Source: Flavobacterium sp.
GTDB lineage: Bacteria > Bacteroidota > Bacteroidia > Flavobacteriales > Flavobacteriaceae
NCBI GenBank assembly: GCA_030151255.1
Contig: JASLED010000078.1
Location: forward strand, 1 to 37,201
Direction: 5' to 3'
Length of the DNA: 37,201 nt
Shown: positions 24,111-31,926 of the stretch, piece by piece
Layout: each line of letters opens with the position of its first letter
How positions within the stretch are numbered: position 1 is the stretch's first letter
Made by a program: the position numbers and the translations under genes
Notes under the pieces: generated by a model
Seen by the model: only the letters and a program-made list of their open reading frames with translations
Told to the model about the DNA's origin: nothing
Database searches by the model: none

Positions 24111-24140
24111 AAGGGAAAAAATAACACTACTTTTTCCCTT
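24111..24140 (-). terminator. hairpin between chaperone and tape measure genes
   Basis: A perfect 10-bp stem AAGGGAAAAA/TTTTTCCCTT with a 10-base loop, followed on the - strand by TTTTT. It overlaps the end of the frameshift extension (its TAG lies in the loop at 24127-24129). The strength may be modest, since the essential tape measure gene is downstream; it could attenuate. Confidence 0.6.
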
Positions 24141-24311
24141 TTGTTTGTTTCTTTATTTCTTCATTTTGTTTAATGACATCGTCGCTCCAAAAAAATAATC
24201 CTAAATAATCTTTACGATCGCAATATAGTTCTTGCAAATAACTTGGATTTGCCCAACCATAAGACCTACTAACGCTTACTATTGCATTTTGAATTGACTT
24301 ACTGTCAGATA
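24127..24311 (-). CDS. -1 frameshift extension of the tail assembly chaperone (GT-type)
   Basis: This open frame has no start codon. It is entered by a -1 slip at TTTTTTG near the end of the chaperone gene and continues ~62 codons (VISDSKSIQNAIVSVSRSYG, ending KKQTKGKK) to TAG 24127-24129. The 'YGW..P..L..' and 'FFWSDDVIKQNEE' content resembles the T part of gpG-gpGT proteins in lambda- and Mu-like phages. The fused product would be about 196 residues, joining the chaperone to the tape measure protein during tail assembly. Confidence 0.7.
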
Positions 24312-24716
24312 TTACAAAAAAATGCTACAAAGTTGCTGAACAACCTTTTCATCAATTTTTGAAAGATTATTATAAATCCCCTTTGGCATGCCTGACAAAT
24401 GACAATTCATAAGCACAACGGCTAAATAGGTTTCTTTTGACATATCAATGCCTTTTGTGATAGAAGCCATGTCTAAAGCTTTAATGCGAGTTTTAAACTC
24501 AATAGTTGATTTAACCACCGATCCTTCATCATCTAAAATAGGCTTATAAAGATCAAATATAGGATTTTCACCCAATACCATTTTACCATCCACCACTGCT
24601 TTAATCAGTTGCGGATAATCTTTTTCAATAGTCACAGAATCAACAATTTCAAAATTTTGATCTTGAATCAAACCTTGAATTTCAATTACTGCTTGTTCTC
24701 TTGATACTTTTTCCAT
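24312..24716 (-). CDS. tail assembly chaperone (G-type)
   Basis: I start at ATG 24716 (MEKVSREQAVIEIQGLIQDQ); upstream in-frame ATGs reach into a terminator/promoter region. The 134-residue protein lies between tube and tape measure, the fixed position of tail chaperones, and is helical (KALDMASITKGIDMSKETYL). It ends QLCSIFL with codons ATT TTT TTG TAA, and T-TTT-TTG is a canonical -1 slippery heptamer. A promoter with TATATTTG is found 23 bases upstream. Confidence 0.75.
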   Translation of the reverse strand: MEKVSREQAVIEIQGLIQDQNFEIVDSVTIEKDYPQLIKAVVDGKMVLGENPIFDLYKPILDDEGSVVKSTIEFKTRIKALDMASITKGIDMSKETYLAVVLMNCHLSGMPKGIYNNLSKIDEKVVQQLCSIFL

Positions 24717-24738
24717 AATTAAAATAATTTTACAATAA

Positions 24739-24771
24739 CAAATATAATAAAAAAAGGCGTCACTTTCGCAA
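24739..24771 (-). promoter_or_regulatory. promoter for the chaperone/tape measure genes
   Basis: The - strand TATATTTG lies at 24746-24739, with TTG 22 bases upstream inside the terminator stem. It lies 23 bases before the chaperone ATG. The spacing fits the Bacteroidetes -33/-7 rule (TTG-N17-23-TAnnTTTG). Confidence 0.5.
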
Positions 24772-24778
24772 CGCCCCA
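24751..24778 (-). terminator. terminator after the tail tube gene
   Basis: On the - strand, an 8-bp stem GGCGTTGC/GTGACGCC (with two G-T pairs) closes on a GAAA tetraloop and is followed by TTTTTTTA. It lies about 90 bases after the tube stop, and its stem overlaps the -33 region of the next promoter. Confidence 0.75.
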
Positions 24779-24812
24779 AAAAAACAAGTAGTTTATTAAA
24801 ATATGAAAAAAA

Positions 24813-24845
24813 ATACAGATTCAAGTATTATAGATACAGATTCAA
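24813..24845. repeat. direct repeat in tube-chaperone gap
   Basis: ATACAGATTCAA occurs twice, at 24813-24824 and 24834-24845, 21 bases apart (two helical turns), in an otherwise featureless AT-rich gap. The - strand also has TATATTTG at 24850-24843. It may be a regulator site; no independent support. Confidence 0.35.
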
Positions 24846-24865
24846 ATATAAAACATTTTTTTCAA

Positions 24866-25276
24866 TTATCCTATTTTACTAAGCCTACCGCCTCCGCTAA
24901 TTTTCAAAGTACATAAGGCTGTATTTGTATCAACCTCATGCGCTCCAACTGGCTTTCCGATGCCTTGATAAACAGCGCCTGATATATGGGTTAAAGTCCA
25001 AGTACCAAGAATAGGACTAGATGAAAGTTTTCTGATAACATCAGAATCCTTATCGGTTACAAGATTCACGGCAACAGATCCCTCAGCGCTCCACCTTGTC
25101 ATGTTCATCTGATCAATCATTTGTCCATTGCCAGTGACTCCGTTTTCATCATCGTTAGATACAACTCCGCCTCCTATAATAGTCCAGCTTTCATTTGCTT
25201 TTGCAGCAAATCTATGCTCACCAAATTCAGAATGAGAAACAAATACTTCTGTTACGTCTCCGCTTATATATGACAT
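24866..25276 (-). CDS. tail tube protein
   Basis: A 136-residue protein, MSYISGDVTEVFVSHSEFGE then RFAAKANESWTIIGGGVVSN. A small beta-barrel protein directly after the sheath gene is the expected tube subunit of a contractile tail. It includes MTRWSAEGSVAVNLVTDKDS and GTWTLTHISGAVYQGIGKPV, as seen in Mu gpM-type tubes. No other protein of this size fits the position. It is followed by a terminator, so tube transcripts may be abundant. Confidence 0.75.
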   Translation of the reverse strand: MSYISGDVTEVFVSHSEFGEHRFAAKANESWTIIGGGVVSNDDENGVTGNGQMIDQMNMTRWSAEGSVAVNLVTDKDSDVIRKLSSSPILGTWTLTHISGAVYQGIGKPVGAHEVDTNTALCTLKISGGGRLSKIG

Positions 25277-25295
25277 ATCTTTCTAGTTTTAAAAA

Positions 25296-26807
25296 TTAAA
25301 ATCCTGCTTCAACATCAGTAGAAATAATCCTTGCAATCCCCGTTCTTTTATAACGGAAAAAAGTATTAAATCTATCCTTGTTAATGCCGTCTACTTCTAC
25401 ACGTAAACTTTGTTTTGAGAACTCAGTGTCAGTAATAAGAGCAGCAGAGGTGAGGTCTTCAAAAAGTCTAAAAACAATACCTTTCCACTCTTTAGGCTTA
25501 ATGGTATTTGGAGAATCAGAAAAATCGTTATCCCTCAAAATAACCTTGTCGCGTAAAGATCGCTTTTCCATAATAGTGTATGCGTCCTTGACATTCCAAT
25601 CCAAGTTTAAGTTTCTACAATACGCAAATTGATACGGAAACTCCCCCTCAACGTGATAAGTAGTAACCAAGTCTTGAATAATAAATTGTTTATTCTCAAA
25701 CGTAACATTGGAAATACCAAGCTTTACAAAACGATCACGTACATTGTAATCAACAAACATTTCAAAACTAGGCATATCCGACAACGGCATATCCAAATAA
25801 GCCATTCCATTTACATCTTTCTCTGGTGTATCTTGCATTGTACGCGTAAACAATGCAACCACATTTGCCGCGGCTTCTGCAGGCGTTCCTTTAGAACCAG
25901 GCGCAGGACAAATAACGTTAGTACATTGCTCAACATTTGTAGCTTTTTCAGAAAGTTCAATGTAGTCATTAACGGTAGTAGATACAATTCCAGTATATGC
26001 CATAAAAGGCTTGAAAATATACGGCGTATATCTACCTGTTGGATTGCTTAAAAAAGGCACTCCGTTAATACGTTCGAACTCCTTAAATAAATCCCCATCA
26101 CAAGTATTCAAAATAGATGTAACCCAATTAGTGGACAACGCACCCTCTAATCTTGAAATATTAGGATTTCCACTTCCTGCGCTTACATCTGTGATAGCGT
26201 AAGTAAGCCCAAAACTATCCTTTGCAGAAATAGATACATTACAGTCGTTAGAAACAACACCTGTATATTTTGATGTCAAAATAACAGAATCTGATTCAAC
26301 AACAGCTGTAAAAGGAGAATAGATATTTCCATTAACAGCATCTGAAATAACAGTCGCAATATCGTTAGGCATATCCGATTCCAAAACTTGAAAAGCATAA
26401 TTGTAACCATCAACAGAATCACGTCCATTAATGACTAAATTGTGATTTCCGTCCTTAGTTGCCGTGCCTGATATTTCAATCTTTAATTTTAAAGCCGTCC
26501 CTGCTACTTCTAACGGCAAAACAAATGTAGGTATTCCGCCAACACCATCACCAGAGACAGGGCGCAGAATGCGCATTGCTTGATGAATAGGTGAACCATA
26601 TCCAAACATTTCCCCTGCTTCCTTAGCTGAAATAACCTCGGTCATTTTTGTGTAATCCACAATATCTTTATTTGCTGTGTTAGGAACACCAACAATTAAA
26701 ATTTGTTGTGGTAAATTTGGGCTTTGAGTATCAAAAAAACCCTTCATAATTCGATAACCACTTACGCGTGAACGTCTCTCGCTACCGATTGCAGTTGATA
26801 TAGCCAT
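25296..26807 (-). CDS. tail sheath protein, Mu gpL-like
   Basis: A 503-residue sheath protein. It starts MAISTAIGSERRSRVSGYRI, has LPQQILIVGVPNTANKDI and the domain SGTATKDGNHNLVINGRDSV (~125-145), the usual 'sGtAtaaGtl.l.I.G' element of gpL. The C-terminal half (LVTTYHVEGEFPYQFAYCRN; FRYKRTGIARIISTDVEAGF) is the subtilisin-like and contraction-linking part. The sheath slides over the tube and contracts at infection, which identifies the phage as a myovirus. The gene ends 19 bases before the tube gene. Confidence 0.92.
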   Translation of the reverse strand: MAISTAIGSERRSRVSGYRIMKGFFDTQSPNLPQQILIVGVPNTANKDIVDYTKMTEVISAKEAGEMFGYGSPIHQAMRILRPVSGDGVGGIPTFVLPLEVAGTALKLKIEISGTATKDGNHNLVINGRDSVDGYNYAFQVLESDMPNDIATVISDAVNGNIYSPFTAVVESDSVILTSKYTGVVSNDCNVSISAKDSFGLTYAITDVSAGSGNPNISRLEGALSTNWVTSILNTCDGDLFKEFERINGVPFLSNPTGRYTPYIFKPFMAYTGIVSTTVNDYIELSEKATNVEQCTNVICPAPGSKGTPAEAAANVVALFTRTMQDTPEKDVNGMAYLDMPLSDMPSFEMFVDYNVRDRFVKLGISNVTFENKQFIIQDLVTTYHVEGEFPYQFAYCRNLNLDWNVKDAYTIMEKRSLRDKVILRDNDFSDSPNTIKPKEWKGIVFRLFEDLTSAALITDTEFSKQSLRVEVDGINKDRFNTFFRYKRTGIARIISTDVEAGF

Positions 26808-26810
26808 GCT

Positions 26811-27389
26811 TTATTCGTTTTTAAAAATTACCTTGTAACCATATGGGGTTTCGCCTATCTTGTAATTTGTTTCATTCAAATATAAATCGATTCCCTCATT
26901 TTGTTTTTCACCCTCCATAATTCTAGCGTTAAAAATTAATCTTGAAATACGGACAAAACTAGAATCCTGAGCCAATAAATCAGTTTTAATTTCAAAACTA
27001 CTTACATAAGTTCCGCCAATAAATCCAGGCTTAAAATCAAGAGTTCTATAACGTTGATTAGATAAAATATATCTAACGTAGTTAAGTATCATTTGGACAC
27101 GCTCAGGGCTGTTTATTTGAGTTGCATAAACATCTATAAAGAAGTTATAACTGCCTTGCATAGACACTAAGTTATGATCCTGATAATTTACATCAGCCAC
27201 GCTAACATTAATTACAGCTTCCTCTGAGTCATCAATAGGGATAGTCCTTTCGATGAAAATACCTAAATCTAAATCACTATTAGTTTTATCTAACTGATTG
27301 TAAATTTCCTCAGCTAAAATAATTCCAATTCGATTTCGGACCAACTCGAAATTACCTAAACCTATTTCTTCCTCGATCAACACCGCCAT
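26811..27389 (-). CDS. neck/tail terminator-like protein (Mu gp37-like position)
   Basis: A 192-residue protein, starting from ATG 27389 (MAVLIEEEIGLGNFELVRNR); an alternative ATG at 27410 adds 7 residues but deepens the overlap with the preceding gene. The C-terminal half has NFFIDVYATQINSPERVQMI and VSSFEIKTDLLAQDSSFVRI, a beta-strand/helix order like gpU or gp37 tail terminator proteins that cap the tail at the head side. It lies between a head-tail joiner and the sheath gene, where a terminator is expected. Family inferred from position and pattern. Confidence 0.55.
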   Translation of the reverse strand: MAVLIEEEIGLGNFELVRNRIGIILAEEIYNQLDKTNSDLDLGIFIERTIPIDDSEEAVINVSVADVNYQDHNLVSMQGSYNFFIDVYATQINSPERVQMILNYVRYILSNQRYRTLDFKPGFIGGTYVSSFEIKTDLLAQDSSFVRISRLIFNARIMEGEKQNEGIDLYLNETNYKIGETPYGYKVIFKNE

Positions 27390-27783
27390 GATTTCCGTTT
27401 TTTTTGTCAATATCTCCTAAAATACACACTATAAGTCCAAATGTTTCAGATGGCCAATTTTCATTTATGATGAATTTCTTAATATCACCATTCGAATCCG
27501 CCACATCTACATAATGTCCGATTAAAGCCACATTACCTGTTTGATTTCTGTATGGATAAGAACTAGAAATTAAATCTTTCTCATCTATTAAAATATGAGC
27601 ATTTTTAGAATTAACTCGCTGTCCTAGATCATCAATGCTTAAATGATGCTTTGTATGTATCCCCTTTAGATTAATTTTTAAAGATTGGTCAGGAGTAGAC
27701 AATAAAATATCTTCCTCCCAACCAATTGCTTTATTTATGGTTAAAGCATCTTTGCGAGCTTGTTTTAATAGATTACCCGCCAT
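27352..27783 (-). CDS. head-tail joining protein candidate (gpFII-like)
   Basis: A 143-residue protein. It contains HTKHHLSIDDLGQRVNSKNA, HILIDEKDLISSSYPYRNQT and GNVALIGHYVDVADSNGDIK, ending in NENWPSETFGLIVCILGDID. This alternation of 'gR..n..naHi.v.e..L' and 'wp.e.lG.i...LGd' strands is what I associate with lambda FII-like head-tail attachment proteins. The end overlaps the next gene. It lies right after the capsid block, fitting a connector. The C-terminal 15 residues are basic (GGVDRGRNRFR). Confidence 0.5.
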   Translation of the reverse strand: MAGNLLKQARKDALTINKAIGWEEDILLSTPDQSLKINLKGIHTKHHLSIDDLGQRVNSKNAHILIDEKDLISSSYPYRNQTGNVALIGHYVDVADSNGDIKKFIINENWPSETFGLIVCILGDIDKKNGNHGGVDRGRNRFR

Positions 27784-27789
27784 AATACT

Positions 27790-28056
27790 TTACTTTTTTT
27801 TAGATCCCTCTATTAGTGGATTCTTTTTTGCCTCGTCAGCTTTTGCCTCGTCAGCTTTTGCCTCGTCAGCTTTTGCCTCGTCAGACTCATTTGTAGCAGC
27901 AGGGGGGGCGTTACCGACAACAGCCTCAACAAATCCATCCTTAACTAAAACTTTAGCGTCAGTTAATAAGTTTACCTCGTCAACGATTTCGCCATATTTA
28001 GCCATCTTGTTACCTCTAACAAGCATTCCAATTACTTTTACTTTGTACTGTGCCAT
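27790..28056 (-). CDS. small capsid-region protein with DEAKA repeats (88 aa)
   Basis: An 88-residue product. The N-terminal 45 residues form a small beta domain (AQYKVKVIGMLVRGNKMAKY; EIVDEVNLLTDAKVLVKDGF), then a linker APPAATNES and four tandem copies of D-E-A-K-A. It ends in a basic tail, PLIEGSKKK. It lies between the major capsid gene and the joining protein gene, as do small head accessory proteins. The DEAKA part would be an extended, charged helix or spacer. The linker contains the dispersed G-rich motif on the opposite strand. Function unknown. Confidence 0.65.
   Translation of the reverse strand: MAQYKVKVIGMLVRGNKMAKYGEIVDEVNLLTDAKVLVKDGFVEAVVGNAPPAATNESDEAKADEAKADEAKADEAKKNPLIEGSKKK
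27826..27885 (-). repeat. four tandem 15-base repeats (GCTGACGAGGCAAAA)
   Basis: Four consecutive 15-base copies (the last with a changed end base) encode D-E-A-K-A in the 88-residue protein. Copies are identical at DNA level, so copy number can change in frame by slippage. Confidence 0.9.
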
Positions 28057-28058
28057 AA

Positions 28059-29126
28059 TTAAGCTGTTTTAAGTGTATAAATACGGTTAACGTGGAAAGG
28101 AATAGCTAATGGAGCCGACTTAACGTTGATCTCCCAAGCAGTCTTACGCATATCTAAAACGTCACTGATTAAGTACTCGTCAGCGATTAATACAGGTCTA
28201 GCCGCCATACCTTCACCTAACCATCCTTCGTTTGCAGCAAACCCAGTTTCACCCGTAAAGTCAGTTGGCAATAAGACAACAGTATCTTTGTCTAAATAAC
28301 GCTGTGTGTTACCTGCAGCATCCTCGTAAACTTCATTGTAAGTAAATAAATTCACCTTAAAATCTCCCGTAGAAATTTGCCCTTGGAAAACCATACCAGT
28401 AACCTCATCCATTTGAGGCGCATTGATATAAGCTCGGTCAATACGTCTTAAATCAAATTCTTTTTGAAAAGCCTCATTTGAAATCATATTTTCAAAAGCA
28501 TCACCACCCATAACAGCAGAAACTTCACTTGAAGTAGATTGCCCCTCAGTTCTCAAGAACTCGCAACCCGTTCTAATATCACCAATGATATTAGCTGTTT
28601 GAGCATCCCATTTAGCCGCTCCAGTAAGCACTTTCATTGAGTCAGCTTTACGCCCGTAGTCGATTGAATCACCGTTTTTAAGCACAACCACACCAGTAGT
28701 TAATACTTGGATTCTTTGAAGCTCAATTGCGCGCTCAATCATATCAATAAGATACGAAGTCTTGTCCAATGAACTATTAGCCAATGCGGCAAGTCTATTA
28801 GTCATCATGTTGCCGTCAGGAGCGCCAAACGTTTCCCAATAACCATCACACTTACACACGTTGAATCCCTCAAAATATTGAGGCGGAATGTATAAGTTTT
28901 CAGCATTTTTGGAAAAAGTATTCATGTGTGGATCTGTACAACGAATAACGTCAACAGCCACTTTACGGCCATACCTAAGAACGTTAATTGCTAACATTGC
29001 AGTTTCGTGAGTTCGGCGTGGAAAATACCCCTCAAATCCCTTTTTAGGACGCGGACGCTCAACAACACTAGCGATTAAGCTTTTCTTAAATGTAGACCTA
29101 TGGTTATTAAATGTAATACCAGACAT
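28059..29126 (-). CDS. major capsid protein, E-type (lambda gpE family)
   Basis: A 355-residue protein. It shows VERPRPKKGFEGYFPRRTHE near the N-terminus and the core EFDLRRIDRAYINAPQMDEV later. The middle has LTTGVVVLKNGDSIDYGRKA followed by KWDAQTANIIGDI, the E-family 'l.tG...i...g..vdfg......w....adpi.di' signature. It would form the icosahedral shell. It lies between the decoration gene and the small accessory gene, and is the probable partner of the S49 protease. The genes are 2-18 bases apart. Confidence 0.88.
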   Translation of the reverse strand: MSGITFNNHRSTFKKSLIASVVERPRPKKGFEGYFPRRTHETAMLAINVLRYGRKVAVDVIRCTDPHMNTFSKNAENLYIPPQYFEGFNVCKCDGYWETFGAPDGNMMTNRLAALANSSLDKTSYLIDMIERAIELQRIQVLTTGVVVLKNGDSIDYGRKADSMKVLTGAAKWDAQTANIIGDIRTGCEFLRTEGQSTSSEVSAVMGGDAFENMISNEAFQKEFDLRRIDRAYINAPQMDEVTGMVFQGQISTGDFKVNLFTYNEVYEDAAGNTQRYLDKDTVVLLPTDFTGETGFAANEGWLGEGMAARPVLIADEYLISDVLDMRKTAWEINVKSAPLAIPFHVNRIYTLKTA

Positions 29127-29144
29127 ATCTTTTATTTTAAATTG

Positions 29145-29567
29145 TTAAAATTTAGTTTGCTCGGTAGTCGCAATTAAATGCAATCCACTACCCTCGATTA
29201 CATCACGCAAAAACTTATCATCTACCACAGTATCTAATGTAACTGTACTAGGCATAACAAGCGCATTAGCGTCTAAATCACCCTTAACACATACCGCAAT
29301 ATTTAAGTCAGATCCTGTTTTTAATTCAACTGGAAATAATCCAACCTTTAAAACACCTACAAAACTAGACAAGCTTGAACTTTCAGCCAACTTAAATCCG
29401 TTAGGTTTTGCAACATCTCTGATCAAGAGCATACCATTTTGAACAGTGGTATCGACAGCAACTGAAATAGTACCTTCTTCGTAACGATTGTTACCCATAA
29501 ACACACACCCCTCAGTAAATTGAGCAGTGGATTGATTTCTAGTGCTTTTTGTTTGTTCTACTTTCAT
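29145..29567 (-). CDS. head decoration protein, lambda gpD-like
   Basis: A 140-residue protein with a polar N-terminus (VEQTKSTRNQSTAQFTEGCV) and a beta-tadpole-type body: GNNRYEEGTISVAVDTTVQN, then GLFPVELKTGSDLNIAVCVK and GDLDANALVMPSTVTLDTV. It matches the order expected of gpD proteins, which cement the capsid at the threefold axes after expansion. It is positioned between protease and capsid genes as in lambda (C-D-E). The gene ends 18 bases before the capsid gene. Confidence 0.75.
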   Translation of the reverse strand: MKVEQTKSTRNQSTAQFTEGCVFMGNNRYEEGTISVAVDTTVQNGMLLIRDVAKPNGFKLAESSSLSSFVGVLKVGLFPVELKTGSDLNIAVCVKGDLDANALVMPSTVTLDTVVDDKFLRDVIEGSGLHLIATTEQTKF

Positions 29568-29573
29568 AGCAAA

Positions 29574-30812
29574 TTATTTTTTTAAACCAAAAGCGGCCTC
29601 AATAGCAGCGTTTGTTTTTTGTTCTTCTTCGTTTACTTCGCTTTTTGGAGCAGCAGGGGGGGTTTCGCTTTCAGGTTGCGTTACAGTTGGAGCAGATGCG
29701 TTTTCTAACGCCTCAAAACGTCCTTTTGCCATAGATTTAACTAGTAATTGCTCCCTTGCTGTTGCAGTAATCTGATTGCCACTGTTGATTCCATCAACAA
29801 CAATAGCAGAATCCACCTCATGATGCGCCAACCATGAACCTACGCGATCACGTTCCTGAGAAACACCCACATTCAAAACTTCCGAATATACCGAAGGGTG
29901 CTCCGATTTTAATTGTTCAATTGTCATATTGTTTTCAAGTTTAAATTTTACCTCTGTTAATAATTCTCCAAAAGACTTAACTCCATCTACATAAGATCCT
30001 ACTCCGTCTTTTGCGAAAATAGATACACCGCTATCCCAATTAGTTCCTTGTAATTGAGGGCGATTTTCCAATACTCTCGATAATAAACGCTCATTAATAG
30101 GATCAAGCAAGTTATCCACTAACAATGAGTAATTATCGCTGTTTAATGCCTCCCTAAAGTCAATATTTTTTTCAACTGACTTTGTAGCATAAACCTCAAT
30201 ATGTTTTTCCCCATCAGGAGACTGAGTATTTGCCGCATATCCGTTAAATGCGATCATAGTTCCATTAGATCCAACAAGTGACATTTCACTTTCAACGTAT
30301 ATTTTAGAACAATAAGAAAGTATCATGTACATAGCTGAACAAGCCATACCGCCTTTTCTAACTAATCCAATAACATCCTTTCCCATTTCACGAACTTCCT
30401 TAATAGCGTCTTGCATAGTTTCAACAGCAAACGAACTACCTCCCCCAGAATCAGCATAAATAATAAAAGATTTTACTCGTTTATCGTTAGCCATAATTTT
30501 CATAATAGAAGCAAGTTCTAACATTCCATAGCTAGAAGCACCTCCTGAGTTGGTTATTGGGCCATCTATTTGAATAATTCCTATTCCGTTAAAGTCAGCC
30601 TCGCTTTTAAGATCTCTTACGTCTAAAATAACTCTAGTATCGCTTTTTACAGCCGATATGAACGGAGTATTATTCTTGTCCTCCCCTGCGGCTAAAGAAA
30701 AACCATTTTTAGCGTCTTTCAAAACACCTAACATAGCAGGAAAAGAAACAGCATCAACACACCAAGGCGTTGCACCATGAATTTCCCTAGCTAAAGCATA
30801 GTTTACTTTCAT
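29574..30812 (-). CDS. S49 (SppA-like) capsid protease with C-terminal scaffold
   Basis: A 412-residue protein. Residues ~75-230 form the S49 domain: IDGPITNSG (~82), DSGGGSSF with the oxyanion glycines (121-128), the predicted nucleophile Ser159 in GMACSAMYM, and the predicted Lys211 in YATKSVEK. The Ser-Lys spacing of 52 equals that of Bacillus SppA. The C-terminal ~130 residues (after residue 285) are helical and Ala/Glu-rich, ending EAAFGLKK, a likely scaffold as in lambda C/Nu3 fusions. It cleaves capsid proteins during prohead maturation. A promoter lies ~20 bases upstream. TPPAAPK in the linker carries the G-rich motif (29650-29662). Confidence 0.88.
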   Translation of the reverse strand: MKVNYALAREIHGATPWCVDAVSFPAMLGVLKDAKNGFSLAAGEDKNNTPFISAVKSDTRVILDVRDLKSEADFNGIGIIQIDGPITNSGGASSYGMLELASIMKIMANDKRVKSFIIYADSGGGSSFAVETMQDAIKEVREMGKDVIGLVRKGGMACSAMYMILSYCSKIYVESEMSLVGSNGTMIAFNGYAANTQSPDGEKHIEVYATKSVEKNIDFREALNSDNYSLLVDNLLDPINERLLSRVLENRPQLQGTNWDSGVSIFAKDGVGSYVDGVKSFGELLTEVKFKLENNMTIEQLKSEHPSVYSEVLNVGVSQERDRVGSWLAHHEVDSAIVVDGINSGNQITATAREQLLVKSMAKGRFEALENASAPTVTQPESETPPAAPKSEVNEEEQKTNAAIEAAFGLKK

Positions 30813-30831
30813 TTCATAGCAATTTTGATAA

Positions 30832-30839
30832 CAAATATA
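30832..30839 (-). promoter_or_regulatory. -7 element upstream of the capsid protease gene
   Basis: TATATTTG on the - strand, 20 bases before the ATG. A TTTCG ~18 bases further upstream is an imperfect -33. It is located after the terminator that ends the lysis cassette, so the capsid genes can be transcribed separately. Confidence 0.45.
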
Positions 30840-30846
30840 TACAAAA

Positions 30847-30880
30847 AAAAAGACTTACGAAATAAATCATAAGTCTTTTT
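30847..30880 (-). terminator. bidirectional terminator after the lysis cassette
   Basis: A perfect 11-bp stem AAAAAGACTTA/TAAGTCTTTTT with a 12-base loop lies ~58 bases after the endolysin stop on the - strand, with T-runs at both ends. It separates lysis genes from the capsid operon. Confidence 0.85.
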
Positions 30881-30937
30881 ACAACCAGCCAATAAATTAT
30901 GTCCCAAAAGAAAAATCACAATGCGAATATAAGACAA

Positions 30938-31426
30938 TTATAATCTTCTTACAACACTTTTAGCAACTTCTTTTAAAGTTTTTGCATAATCAGGCGCTGT
31001 TGCATATCCTGCTTTGGCTATTTCTTCAAAAAATAGATTGTAGTCGGCTTTCACTTTTAACGCCTCTTTATACCTATGATTTCTTAAAAAAAAGTCATAG
31101 TGATCTTTAAAAGAAGCAGCAGGGGAGGGGTATTTAATGAAATAATCCTCAACGTCATACAAAAACCCCTTAGGATGCGGAGCAATAGAATGAATTACAG
31201 GAAATTTATAATTCCTATGAGGCAACACCTCTTTAGTTCTAATCAATTGCTTTTCTCCCTTACCAGTCCATTTAATGCCAAAGAAATTATTTACCTTTAC
31301 ACTTTTACCCCAACCACTTTCTAAAGCAGATTGTGTTAATATAGCAATGTAATGCAATCCTGTTTCTTTTTCAATTTCTTTTGCATAAGGCAAATATTTC
31401 TGTACAAATTGTTTTGCTTGATCCAT
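30938..31426 (-). CDS. endolysin, GH73-type N-acetylglucosaminidase
   Basis: A 162-residue protein. GLHYIAILTQSALESGWGKS (23-42) contains the probable catalytic Glu36, and NNFFGIKWTGKG (46-57) the second conserved segment of GH73/glucosaminidase lysozymes. The C-terminal part ends YATAPDYAKTLKEVAK, also characteristic. It cleaves the glycan strands of peptidoglycan at the end of infection. No signal peptide is present, so export depends on the holin encoded two genes upstream. It is a compact single-domain form without a binding module. The gene lies 5 bases after the spanin gene. Confidence 0.9.
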   Translation of the reverse strand: MDQAKQFVQKYLPYAKEIEKETGLHYIAILTQSALESGWGKSVKVNNFFGIKWTGKGEKQLIRTKEVLPHRNYKFPVIHSIAPHPKGFLYDVEDYFIKYPSPAASFKDHYDFFLRNHRYKEALKVKADYNLFFEEIAKAGYATAPDYAKTLKEVAKSVVRRL

Positions 31427-31431
31427 TTTTT

Positions 31432-31926
31432 TTATTTTTTAATGATTACAAATACACAAATACCTAAAGTAAAAATTAAACCTATGATTATCCAATCTTT
31501 ACTCTTATTTTCACTTTCACTTTGTTTTAAGCCTTCTAAAGCCTTTTCTTTTTCTGCTCTTAGAATTGCATTATCTGCATTGACTTTGTTTATCCTGTCC
31601 CTTAATTTTTGTTCTTGGGCAAGGTCAGGGCGTCTCACCGTATCAGTCCTTACAACTTCCTTAATAATAGTTTTCGGTTTTGGGCATTCTACCTTTGTGC
31701 CATCGGGGCAATCCGCTAAAACTTCATATGGATATGAAATTGTATCGTACCTTACAATTTCCTCCCCTTTAATATACTCAGGAATAACAGGAAATTCAGC
31801 AGCGCATAATTCCGCTAATTTATCCTTATTTTCCATATAGTATTGACGAGCCTTAAAATGTTGCTTGTCAATACTAGTGCATCCAATAAAGGAAAGCGCT
31901 AGTATAAAAATTACTAAATATCTCAT
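31432..31926 (-). CDS. unimolecular spanin-like lipoprotein
   Basis: A 164-residue protein. The N-terminal MRYLVIFILALSFIGC ends in a lipobox-like sequence with Cys16, which would be lipidated and sent to the outer membrane. A central periplasmic region (~17-100) and a coiled coil (~103-140, ILRAEKEKALEGLKQSESEN) follow. A C-terminal transmembrane helix, DWIIIGLIFTLGICVFVIIKK minus its last residues (~145-162), would sit in the inner membrane. This two-membrane topology defines u-spanins, which fuse the two membranes during lysis. It overlaps the holin stop by 4 bases and precedes the endolysin gene. The role rests on topology, not sequence similarity. Confidence 0.65.
   Translation of the reverse strand: MRYLVIFILALSFIGCTSIDKQHFKARQYYMENKDKLAELCAAEFPVIPEYIKGEEIVRYDTISYPYEVLADCPDGTKVECPKPKTIIKEVVRTDTVRRPDLAQEQKLRDRINKVNADNAILRAEKEKALEGLKQSESENKSKDWIIIGLIFTLGICVFVIIKK

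Noticed and set aside
24717..24824. The longer N-terminus of the chaperone gene (start 24824)
   Set aside because: It would translate through the terminator and promoter region; the ATG at 24716 gives the usual size and follows a -7 element.
25629..26051. A 140-residue + strand open frame within the sheath gene
   Set aside because: It is antisense to the sheath coding sequence and its Arg/Cys-rich composition is typical of a shadow frame.
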